NCBI GenBank assembly: GCA_004014935.1
Contig: CP025322.1
Span: 2,790,001-2,854,000, forward strand
Direction of reading: 5' to 3'
DNA from: Saccharomycopsis malanga
Lineage: Eukaryota; Ascomycota; Saccharomycetes; Ascoideales; Saccharomycopsidaceae
DNA length: 64,000 bases
The position numbers were made by a program, and so were the translations under genes. A model generated the notes under the pieces. The model was not told the origin of the DNA and made no database searches. It saw nothing but the letters and a program-made list of their open reading frames with translations. Positions 9,526-18,340 of the stretch are shown here, in pieces. Numbering within the stretch: the first letter of the stretch is position 1; each line of letters starts with the position of its first letter.

Positions 9526-10008
9526 ATGTCTACTGCTAACGATTTCGATCTTGAGGAGCCTTTGACCTCCACCACTCGTCCTTGTATGTATATTCAAACT
9601 GCCGTCTGCCCGCTCCATACTAACAACTTAGCTACCAGAGCGATCATCACTGTTAGGATCATAAAATCGTTTCCTTACAGAAATGTGAAAAACCATGTTA
9701 TCCATGACATTGATCTCGACCATACAACTGTGCAACAGTTGAAAGAACAGCTTGTCAGCACAATCAACACCTCCGGGGCCTTCAGACCGTTCAGAAACGT
9801 CAATTACGATACCCTCAAAATATACACCAAAGCCCACGGGTCCAAAACAATGAATTTGGTCATAAATATGGAAAACGACGAGGAAACCCTTCTTATCGAC
9901 AATACAAAAACTCTCAAGGATTACGGTATTGAAAACGAAACTGAATTGTCGTTCTTCAACTTGGACGATTACTTGAGCTACAAGAAAAACCCAGAGGAAA
10001 AATGGTAG
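9526..10008 (+). CDS. UPF0538 (C2orf76-like) protein, two exons
   Basis: The chosen start is the ATG at 9526 (context ACCATGTCT). Exon 1 is 9526-9583 and exon 2 is 9632-10008. A 48 nt intron has 5' site GTATGT at 9584, branchpoint TACTAAC at 9618-9624 and 3' site TTAG ending at 9631. The spliced protein is 144 residues and matches the UPF0538 family of human C2orf76 across its length: ITVRIIKSFPYRNVKNHV, FRNVNYDTLKIYTKAHGSKT, ETELSFFNLDDYLSYK and a final NPEEKW. The fold is expected to be ubiquitin-like. The function of the family is unknown to me. The intron length is a multiple of three and contains no stop, so an unspliced mRNA would also be translated. Confidence 0.88.
   Translation: MSTANDFDLEEPLTSTTRPCMYIQTAVCPLHTNNLATRAIITVRIIKSFPYRNVKNHVIHDIDLDHTTVQQLKEQLVSTINTSGAFRPFRNVNYDTLKIYTKAHGSKTMNLVINMENDEETLLIDNTKTLKDYGIENETELSFFNLDDYLSYKKNPEEKW
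9584..9631 (+). other. 48 nt intron, in phase and without a stop
   Basis: It has donor GTATGT, an exact TACTAAC branchpoint and acceptor AACTTAG 7 nt after the branchpoint. Removing it joins T|CT to give Ser and restores the family consensus just upstream of ITVRIIKSF. The 16 codons it would add have no counterpart in C2orf76 relatives as I remember them. Confidence 0.85.
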
Positions 10009-10792
10009 TCTTTGGTACTCTTTTTGTAAATACATTATTTTGCACGATAGATTTCAATGTAGAAAGTTGTAAAGATAACGACAGCATAGACTATACAAAA
10101 ATAGCAAATTAGAATGCTAATATTCGAAGACTTGGTCGATGCCCAGTGGAAAATAGTCAATATATCCTCTTGATATCCTACTACCTCTACGCACACCAAG
10201 CGCTACTTGTCTATTTTTGTAAAGCTTACCATGGGTTAGTCACTGAATTTATTCCATACTTGGAAAATGTACTCTTCTGCTGTCTTCACTGGTTTTGATG
10301 ATAATAGCCCTATATTCATATGTTCCTACCAACACAGTATGTATCTCCATTGCTTTTATTTTACGGACTTCTAATAATCCACTGATCCTTTTTAATTAAT
10401 CGATTTCAGTATGGTCAGTTCTTGTTATCACTTGATCTGTATGGCCTATACGCAAAGAATCAAGTAGTAACTTTTCAACAACTCGTCCATATCAAGTTGT
10501 GCTCACAATACTGTGTAATGATCCATAATTTAAATCATTTTTGTTAATTGTCATAAAGGCACATTAATTCTTATCAATTACATTCCGGTTTGATATACGT
10601 GCTCTTGAGTTTATCCATCAAAACTCACAATATTTCACAAATCTAGGTCATCCAAATAGGTAAATTACCAGTTCATACTGTGACTATTCTATGATGGTAA
10701 TTTTACAAGCTGATTTTGAGTATTTGGAATGTTTTTCTCAACTTTACTGGGCAAACATGTTGAAACATGACAATTATTTGTAATGCACAAAA
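10009..10792. other. Convergent intergenic region
   Basis: AT-rich DNA lies between the 3' ends of the UPF0538 gene and SLD7. I see no gene, repeat copy or RNA signature in it. Confidence 0.45.
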
Positions 10793-11713
10793 CTACTGTC
10801 TAACACTGCTCTTTTCTTCAAACGTCACGGCGGTATTTTGAAGATATAAAGTTAGGAGAGTGTCGACGCTATCTTGCAAAGCATTAATTGGGGGAAGTTG
10901 CTTTTGACTGAGGTGGTTTCTGAAGGCAAACTCAACCGATTTAAAAGTATGGTAATACAAGTCTTTATATTCTGTGCTAGTATTGGTGATTCCATGAAGG
11001 CGAAGGCCTGAAAGAACCGCCCTTTGTAATGTCAACTTTATTCTATTACTGGACGATTCTGCTGGAGGTTTTCCAATTTCAGAGTTACTTCTAGACAACA
11101 GAGACTTTGATCTTTGTTTTCGGTCAGCTTTTGTTTTCAATACTTGGTCTATGATATGAGTTTTTGCTAAACTAGAAGAAACCAGTTTTTCTGTATTGGG
11201 AGGGATTTTTGAAGCTTGTTGTCTTATAAAGTCAATGTACCATACTATGTCGTTTGTCGGTATATCATTGGTTTTATGAAACGCAATAGGATCCACCAAG
11301 AGTTGTTGTAACTTGTGATTCAAATGTATAGGCACAGCAAAAAGAGAAATCTCATTATACCTGCTTTCAAAATAGAATAATAAAGATTTATTTGTATTAT
11401 CTGAACCCTCGCAAATATTGACAATAAACGATACGGTGCTGGTGTTATGGATAAACTCCAGAGCTTGTAATACTCGAGAAAAAAAAGCCTGAGAGTCTTT
11501 GTTAACAGTATATATTTGATAAACATTATCAGACTCGCTGAAAAGCTCCGCAGGAGTCATATACGTATTTATAAAGCTGACTAGTCGTAAATGGCAATCT
11601 TTAGGAAGACTAGCTTTAGAATCTGTCCAAAGTTGAATATCTAAATTGTTAGTAAATGGTTGGTGGTTTGTATGAATTGAATGAATTGTATGGTCTTTAT
11701 TCTTCAATATCAT
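10793..11713 (-). CDS. SLD7: DNA replication initiation factor Sld7
   Basis: This is a 306-residue protein. The N-terminal part contains DIQLWTDSKAS and a region ending QAFFSRVLQALEF, resembling the Sld7 N-domain that binds Sld3. The C-terminal part has LSGLRLHGITNTSTEYKDLY followed by HTFKSVEFAFRNHL, which aligns with the S. cerevisiae Sld7 dimerisation domain (GLRLRGISNS...YQKLY...TFDAAEF). Sld7 forms a complex with Sld3 and helps load Cdc45 and Sld2-Dpb11 at origins in S phase. A basic Ser-rich linker lies at about residues 185-215. It is slightly longer than S. cerevisiae Sld7 (257 residues). The start is the ATG at 11713. Confidence 0.9.
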   Translation of the reverse strand: MILKNKDHTIHSIHTNHQPFTNNLDIQLWTDSKASLPKDCHLRLVSFINTYMTPAELFSESDNVYQIYTVNKDSQAFFSRVLQALEFIHNTSTVSFIVNICEGSDNTNKSLLFYFESRYNEISLFAVPIHLNHKLQQLLVDPIAFHKTNDIPTNDIVWYIDFIRQQASKIPPNTEKLVSSSLAKTHIIDQVLKTKADRKQRSKSLLSRSNSEIGKPPAESSSNRIKLTLQRAVLSGLRLHGITNTSTEYKDLYYHTFKSVEFAFRNHLSQKQLPPINALQDSVDTLLTLYLQNTAVTFEEKSSVRQ

Positions 11714-12372
11714 GCTTTATTCCTCATTATACTGCTGTATCCTTCAATTACAGCATTTTTTATTGAGTAGCTACAATATACAAAGCAACTATGATATCTG
11801 GATATTTCAAATATGACTTGAACTCCAGTAAATTCTTTGTATATTCCATTCAATGGTCATTTAGAATTATTACATTGATAAAATGCGTTTTTAGAATCGG
11901 GCTGATTCATCAGCATTATTAATGCCACTAGCAGTAATAAAATCACCACCGCTGTTAATGTTGGCGATGACAATAATAATAAAAAAAATACTAATAAAAA
12001 TAATAACCGTATAATTTTGTTTATATTTCATAATAATAGTTGCTTTGATACATTAATTCCGTTATTCATTACCATACAAATACACCTCACCATGCTACAC
12101 TCACGCTTAACAACTACTTACCAGGATACGTTGCTCCGCCAAAATGGTCGGAATAGAGCAGTATATTATTAGCCAACTTCATCTTATATAACGAGAGATA
12201 AGTGGTATTCTTATAAATAATATCGTAGATATTATCCCTAATAGAAAATCTAGTGCGGAAAAAAGACGAAAAAACGAAAACGGACACACCAATATTTGAA
12301 TAAACACGCCTCATTCAATATATAAAACAGCGCTTAGAATTAAAACAGCATCTAGTAGTCAGATACATCATA
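11714..12372. promoter_or_regulatory. Divergent promoter region of SLD7 and CK2
   Basis: This is AT-rich DNA with short AAT-type runs at about 11930-12010. A TATATAAAA-type box lies near 12317-12327, about 50 bp before the CK2 start codon. I see no gene. Confidence 0.5.
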
Positions 12373-13426
12373 ATGAACACAATATCTAGGGGAGAGGACA
12401 TATACAGTGTTGCCAGGGTGTTTCCTGATGCCTGTACGAAACGGCCAAAGTCGTATTGGGATTATGGTAAGTATTTTCTTACAAGAGAAATGCAGGACGG
12501 GACCTAACAAGTTAGCAAACCATACAGTGAGCTGGAACAATGTTGCCAACTATGAGGTTGTGCAGAAAATAGGAAGAGGCAAGTACTCTGAGGTGTTTGT
12601 AGGAACAAATGTCATCAACCAAACGAGCTGTGTGATCAAAATATTGAAACCGGTCAAATTGAAGAAAATATACAGAGAAATCAAAGTTTTGCAAAACCTC
12701 ACTGGAGGACCCAACATCATAGGGTTGTATGACGTTGTAAGGGATCCCAAAATGAAAATACCTGCTTTGGTGTTTGAACATGTCAAGAATGTCGAGTTTC
12801 GTACCTTGTATCCTTCCTTCTCTTTGGAGGACATCCAATACTATTTTATGCAACTCTTGATTGCCTTACAGTACTGTCATTCCATGGGTGTCATCCATCG
12901 TGATGTCAAGCCTCAGAACGTTGTCATTGACCCTCGCCAGCGCAAACTCCGGCTTATTGATTGGGGTTTGGCTGAGTTTTACCATCCAGGAATAAACTTC
13001 AACGTCCGTGTAGCTTCCAGATACCACAAGGGACCCGAATTGCTTGTTAATTTGCAGCAATACGATTACTCTCTAGACTTGTGGTCGTTGGGTGCCATGC
13101 TTGCAGCCATCATTTTCAAAAAAGAACACTTCTTCATAGGTAGCTCCAACACCGACCAACTAGTTGTCATTTCCAAAGTTTTGGGCTCTGCCGAATTGTA
13201 CAGATATCTAGACAAGTACAAATTACGCTTACCTAAAGAATACAACGGCTTAATAGGCGAATTTCCCCGTAAGCCATGGCAGAAATTCATCAACTCTGCT
13301 AATAGAGACTTTGCCACCCCTCAAGTCATTGATTTGATCGATCATTTACTTCGTTACGACCACCAGGAACGTTTAACTGCTGAAGAAGCTATGAACCATC
13401 CTTTTTTCGCCACCGTCAAACATTAA
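12373..13426 (+). CDS. Casein kinase II catalytic (alpha) subunit, two exons
   Basis: Exon 1 is 12373-12466 and encodes the family N-terminus ending KSYWDY. Exon 2 is 12516-13426. A 49 nt intron separates them and interrupts a codon after its first base. The spliced protein is 334 residues. Kinase features are GRGKYSEVF (glycine loop), the catalytic Lys of CVIKILKP (about K73), the CK2-specific basic patch [21 protein letters not shown] (catalytic Asp about D161), [10 protein letters not shown] (in place of DFG, typical of CK2) and GPELLV. CK2 phosphorylates acidic Ser/Thr sites as a tetramer with regulatory beta subunits. I cannot decide between CKA1 and CKA2. No CTG codon occurs in the reading frame. 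Reading into the intron from the ATG would wrongly extend the first exon. Confidence 0.93.
12467..12515 (+). other. 49 nt CK2 intron
   Basis: Donor GTAAGT lies at 12467-12472, the branchpoint-like ACCTAAC at 12502-12508 and acceptor GTTAG ends at 12515. Splicing joins the WDY of exon 1 to NHTVSW of exon 2 through a split Ala codon, matching the arrangement in CK2 alpha proteins. Confidence 0.88.
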
Positions 13427-13629
13427 TGCTTTTCTATTTATTTGGCCTTTTTTTATTCATTCAGTATTACTCGCTAATGCCCATGTATGACTTTTTTGTA
13501 ATGTTTAGTTGCAATTTGTAATGATATATAGTTGGCTGAGATATATATGTAGGTTTTGTTTCTCATTTAAGGATTTTTTGGTGAAAGTAATATCAAATAT
13601 CAACCTTGTACTAGATGTTGCTCACCAGT

Positions 13630-13755
13630 TGCGAAGAAGCGAATCTAAAAAAGATGGCAAAAAGAGAGAGTTTAAAAAACGAAATGGCAAAAGTAGAGAA
13701 GCTAAAAAACGAGATTGCAAAAATAGAGAAGCTAAAAAACGAGATTGCAAAAGTA
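13630..13755. repeat. Tandem repeat of about 30 bp, purine-rich
   Basis: Units of the form GAAGCTAAAAAACGAGATTG followed by CAAAAATAGA repeat at least three times. They lie downstream of the CK2 gene. Confidence 0.7.
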
Positions 13756-14138
13756 TATGAAATGCCACTATAGTAATTTGAACAATGGCTATATGAGATT
13801 TGTTTATTAAATATTTCGAAGAAAATTATTATTTAACAACTATTACCAGTGAAAAAATATTAACGTAATTTTACGTTGTATAAAGCTTGAAATATATATA
13901 ATATTATCATCATCATCTTTACGTACCAAGAAAAAAGTGCTAGATAATAAAAATAATAATTTTTGGCAAAAAAACAGCCAAAGTTGATCACTAATTTACA
14001 GGCAATATACAAGTTCCGTAAGAATGAAATATAGCAAATCAGAAACTAGAACAGCAAAAAAAACAAAGTACTAAAGCAAGTAACATTAGCTCATTGTCAG
14101 CTTTAAGTTGAATAGGAGTGAAAGATTTTTTAAATCAG

Positions 14139-14917
14139 CTTCCGCTGGACCAAGGTATAAAATTTATAATGAAGCACATTACGCTTTACCGAGCCCCATA
14201 AAATATTCAATGTATATCGAAAGTTCAAATGTGCTAGTTTGACAATATATAATGATTTTATATCGATTATAGCTTTCCCTGAGCACCTACAATCAACCAT
14301 ACCTTTTCCAACTTTTGAGGTAACAGTTTCTTTGGAATAAAAGCTGAAGGAAACGCTGCAGAAAACACATATGAAACTAAAAGCATTCAGAAAATATGGA
14401 ATGATGTCAAGAATAAAGAGAGTCTCTCTGAGGGGTCAGAAACTCGATTTATGTGTTGGTTTCAACAAAATGATACTTGCCCACTTTTAAATGGTTTATA
14501 AGAGCCAAATATCAAAACAAGGTATACTGTATAAGATTCTAGAATTTGAAGAGTATAGAAATCTATTTGTTTTATGGTTTGGTTTACTGTAAAGACTCTA
14601 GAATATGATTAAAAGAATCAACTTTTTGTCATTTATGGCAATTTTCCTTTATATCAAATACTTATTCCCAAATGTGAAATTTTTTATTATAAATAGTACC
14701 ATAATACAGGAAAACAATTTAAAATACTACTAAATGCATTCTCAACTCAAAATAACCTGGATAGCACTAATTTGACTCGTTAAAACGTTTGTTGACTATA
14801 CCAAAACGTCAAGAGCGGGAATCGAGTACCAAAACCCAAAGTGAGGAACGCCACACTTGTTTTGCGTGGCGCATGGTGGCGCATGATGGCTCAACCAACT
14901 TGGCCACACTGCAATAG
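14139..14917 (-). mobile_element. tRNA-headed ~750 bp repeat, copy M
   Basis: Read on the minus strand, this begins near 14917 with GTGTGGCCAAGTTGG (box A-like) and GTACTCGATTCCC (box B/T-loop-like), and then continues for more than 600 bp without an open frame. It aligns along nearly its whole length with 31836-32575 on the plus strand, including the blocks CTATCCAGGTTATTTTGA, TATTCTAGAGTCTTTAC and TATATATTGTCAAACT. The head has a local 12 bp duplication (CATGCGCCAC twice). It looks like a long SINE or another pol III-transcribed retroposon. I found no clear target-site duplication. Confidence 0.72.
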
Positions 14918-15639
14918 GGCGTTAAATACAGGAATATCTTATATTTTAATAATAATCATATGGAAAGTTCAGCTTTTTTCAACATACTGTTAAATAGGTT
15001 AATGAACCTGTTTGAGATTTTTAAGCAAAACTTTTGTTAGTTATAGAGACACAGAATGTGCGAAACTTTTAATATCATGTTTATTTTCAACTGCTTGCTA
15101 ATTTTCCATATTTTTTGCTACTCAAAGTGTGTTTTTGAATAAAAGAAATCTACTTATTTGATAGATATAGACTTCTTGTATCGTTGGTGGTAAACATCTA
15201 TATGCTTCTAGTGATATGATTGACTAGATACAGTAAACCGTTTATTCTGTGTTTCCATCTGCAAGTTTTGTTCTGTTTACTGATCCTTATTGGCTGGACT
15301 TACCTACCGGTACTCAGTCAATATCGCTTTCCCATGCTACTTTCCCAAGTTGACCCATTATACTTAATAGAGTAATATTAGCTACCTTATATTTTCAGCC
15401 CACAAGGGAGACTGAGTATTATGTATTAAACACTTGGGCTTCGAGCAATCCTCACAATGACCAAAAGGCGCTCAATCCCTACAACAAAGCTCACCAACTA
15501 AATAGTATATTGACAAAGGGGAATAAAAGAGTAAACCGTAGGAAAGACAAAAAAGAGCAAAAGAAACAAAATGGTGGAAAAATACATTATTTAAACTCAT
15601 TAAAAGAATATTGTTGAAGAATTCCTTATTGGGAATAGA

Positions 15640-15759
15640 TTAGTTTAACAAAAAGTGCTGAAAAATCCCTTATTGGGCCAAAATTGGTTTTACAACTCCT
15701 TATTGGGCCAAAATTGATTTTACAACTCCTTATTGGGCCAAAATTGACTTAACAAACTC
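15640..15759 (-). repeat. 30 nt tandem duplication of the MLC1 terminal codons
   Basis: The last ten codons of MLC1, ending in I-L-A-Q-stop, are repeated in frame twice more after the stop (each unit 30 nt, each ending CAATAA). A further diverged unit lies at about 15610-15640. The unit core is ATTTTGGCCCAATAAGG. It occupies the 3' UTR. Confidence 0.88.
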
Positions 15760-16210
15760 AACATAGTCAACATTACCATCTTTAGTCACATTGACGCCTT
15801 TTAACAATTCATCAACCTCCGAATCGGACAATTTCTCTCCAATAGAGCTGAGAATATATCTGAGTTCTCCAACACCAATGAAACCAGTCAAGTTCTTGTC
15901 GAAAACTTGGAATCCTCTGATATAATCCTCTGGATCACCCAAAGGTTTGAACCCATCTGGTCTATTTATAATCTTCACATACGTGTCGAAATCAAGCTGG
16001 CCCGGTAACTGGCGTTCGAGCTCGGCAATCTCAGCCAAAGTAGGGTTCTGTCCCACTGCTCTAAGAAGATCTCCCAACGCTTCTGGAGGAACCTTTCCAG
16101 TGCCTTTCTTGTCGAAAAGCGAAAAAGCGTCTTTATAAGTTTTGGTGTTTGATGACTAATCGTCAGTATATTATCCAATCCATTGGCTGCTAAAGTGCAT
16201 CACTTACCAT
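15730..16210 (-). CDS. MLC1: Myosin essential light chain Mlc1, two exons
   Basis: Exon 1 is only the ATG at 16208-16210. Exon 2 is 16155 down to 15730. The 52 nt intron (16207 down to 16156) has donor GTAAGT, branchpoint TACTGAC and acceptor ATTAG. The spliced protein is 142 residues starting M-S-S-N-T-K-T-Y-K-D-A-F and has four EF-hand-like units with degenerate calcium loops. The segments KDAFSLFDKKGTGKV, ALGDLLRAVGQNPT, FQVFDKNLTGFIGVGELRYI and KLSDSEVDELLKGV match S. cerevisiae Mlc1 (149 residues). Mlc1 binds IQ motifs of class II and V myosins and of the IQGAP Iqg1, supporting polarised secretion and cytokinesis. A short reading that starts at GDLLRA misses the first EF-hand. Confidence 0.93.
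16156..16207 (-). other. 52 nt intron directly after the MLC1 start codon
   Basis: On the minus strand the sequence reads ATG|GTAAGT ... TACTGAC ... GATTAG|TCATCA. Without splicing, the frame upstream of the first EF-hand meets the acceptor TAG, so the intron is needed to supply an initiator. Confidence 0.87.
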
Positions 16211-16472
16211 TATTGATACCGGATATCCTTTCAGTTTGATCTAGATCAAAATATTATTATTCAATATGATAGATCATGGGAGAAAAACATAAGAAAAACA
16301 TAAGAAAAACATAAGAAAAACAACACCACAACAATTGCCAACGAACTGAGCGGAAATCAAAGAAAAAAACTGCAATTTTTCAATGTTTACTGTTATTGTT
16401 TACTTTTAACCCTTTTGGGAACGCTATCACCCGGCCGTACAATCATCAGAAATTATATGCGCTAAGAGTGTG

Positions 16473-16492
16473 ATGCGCGCGCAAGCGCGCAT
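16473..16492. other. Perfect GC-rich hairpin
   Basis: The arms ATGCGCGC and GCGCGCAT flank the loop GCAA. The RNA would have a GNRA-type tetraloop. It lies about 260 bp upstream of the MLC1 start codon. Confidence 0.6.
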
Positions 16493-18250
16493 GAGGGTGC
16501 GTAAGGACGCAGCGAATATTAGAGTGAAGGCAGACAGTGGTCCATTTGATGGACAAGGATGTGATGTTTCTAGAGCAATGAGACCAATTAGTGCATCTTA
16601 GCTGTATACAGCTGGCAGCCGGGGATCTGTGTGCCTGACGTAGTGTCAATTGGGGGCCGTGGTGGTGGAGCGTGTAGTGTAATATTCGTTTTTGGTTGGA
16701 CATAATGCAATCATTGTTTAATACTTTGAGGTTGGCACCATGACTTTGCTGTATGTACATTATATATGCTTTGGAGACCGCAATGCAGAAGGTTTTAAAG
16801 GTAAGTTGCTCTAATTGGTGCCAGAATGGTTGCATGCAGTAATGCTAGCTCGTCAATAGGCCTAGAACTAACAAGGGTTGTAGCTTGTAAATGACCAGCC
16901 TATGGAGATGGAATAAAGGGGTATGGAAGGGGGGTTCTGTAAGCAATTGGAATGAAATTGTCCGAGGAGAGGTATTTTTAGCATGTTTCGTGTTTATTCA
17001 TTCAATTTGGAAATTTAATGTGTCAATCCCATGTTTCTGGCGTACGCTGGTTTGTTTTAGACCCTTTTTAGACCCTTCCCACGAAAGATCTTGCTGATTG
17101 TCTATTAATAATGCTGTAAAAGATGAAATGCTCATCTTTCTAATGTAACTTTCTCAGCACCATTTTGTTAATTAGTTTTAAATCTTCGTTAATTAGCCTA
17201 CACTCTTCAAAAATCTACCAGTTTGAGCACCAAGCCAACTAGTAGCTTCTACCTGTCGCTCATACTCATTACATAGTCCAATGCTTGGATGGAACTTACA
17301 TACAAAGAGTACAAGTCATTATTACTATCAACATAAATAACAAGTTCCTACAAGCCTCCAATTACTCACATATTAAATATATCAACTGAGCATGCATCCT
17401 AAATACAGATCCAAACTGTACAATACCTCTACCCCTTATACCAAAAAAATGGACATACCAGTTGCTTCAAATGTTTGAATTACTACTTATTATCTATACC
17501 ACCCTTCCTATGGCCATGTTGAAATTATTACTCACGTGACTACATCATGATTATGTAATTATCATGAGTTATTTACATAAGCCACACGTGACAATATTTC
17601 ATGTGATCATTGCATGTTAGCGTCCTTTTTTACTTCAACTAAGCTACTTGCTATAAGGAATGCTGATCCGTTTCTTCTTTCAGGAAGCTTGTTAATTTAT
17701 GATATTAAAGACTTTACATGTAAATCCCACGTATGTTTCCTCAATTTCATCAGAATTTAACATGTTTTCAAGGAAGCGCATTTAAGTGCATGATGTGACA
17801 CGCACAGGACCTCACATACCTCCACATCGCAGCAAGATAGCAAGCAGCCGGCCCAGAAACAACCAGGATGGATGCCTGTAATGAAGCTCTGTGCACAGCA
17901 GTCGGAAGCCCGTGTCCCTGACAGCAAGCAGGGCTGCGTGCGCAACCAAACTATTGGAAGCGAATTAGTAGGTAAATCCGTGGCACAATGTGGCCCGTCC
18001 ACCGCCTCCAGGATTATCCCACGGTGGGATTACCCGGATGTTCTATTTTTTTTTGCAGTGCAATGCACGCACGCGTGGGACGCATGTGTGACCTGCGTTA
18101 TCAGTATAATGTGCCTCCCTCTTCAACTAATGCGGGAATGTCCCACGGACAGCAGGTGCACACACTTAATTAGCGATCGGCGGTCCTGTATACTAATGTA
18201 CACTGCAATGCAAGCTTCCCATGGTGCCCCAGGGAGGTGGGCTTGCACTT

Positions 18251-18263
18251 TATCTTTATAAGA
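18251..18263 (+). promoter_or_regulatory. Probable TATA element
   Basis: TATCTTTATAAG lies about 80 bp upstream of the ATG at 18341. It supports that start over longer readings that would begin upstream of the TATA element. Confidence 0.45.
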
Positions 18264-18340
18264 GCTGCAATTCCTCTAAGAGAGTCAAACGTTTTACTTC
18301 ATCTTGTTGTTGCTGCACCGTTGCATCTGCATCAACCGCG

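Larger units (their letters stand above)
13427..15729. other. Long intergenic region with a tRNA-headed repeat
   Basis: This stretch contains a ~30 bp tandem repeat at 13630-13755 (a short open frame across it is repeat-driven and basic, not a gene), a possible SINE 3' scrap at 13885-13917, the second-family element at 14139-14917, and a dispersed ~60 bp repeat at 15172-15240. Nothing else is recognisable. Confidence 0.55.
16211..18340. promoter_or_regulatory. Long intergenic/promoter region
   Basis: This is 2.1 kb without a credible gene. It contains a perfect hairpin at 16473-16492, two CACGTG-core sites (TCACGTGAC near 17533 and CACACGTGAC near 17582) that fit bHLH factors such as Cbf1 or Tye7, and a GC-richer block at 17760-18260 just upstream of the AreA-motif gene. 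Several short open frames in the GC-richer block lack recognisable features. Confidence 0.5.

Noticed and set aside
13509-13760. 83-codon basic open frame (KKR-rich)
   Set aside because: The basic composition comes from the purine-rich tandem repeat.
16446-16835. 129-codon minus-strand open frame
   Set aside because: His/Thr/Cys-rich with no domain, in a GC-fluctuating intergenic region.
17525-17600. Possible point centromere: CACGTG-type CDEI sites near AT-rich DNA
   Set aside because: The AT-rich part is short, no CDEIII-like motif follows, and lineages outside the Saccharomyces group do not use such centromeres. Better read as bHLH sites.
17872-18261. 129-codon open frame upstream of the AreA-motif gene
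   Set aside because: Cys-rich random-looking composition; it overlaps the TATA region of the real gene.
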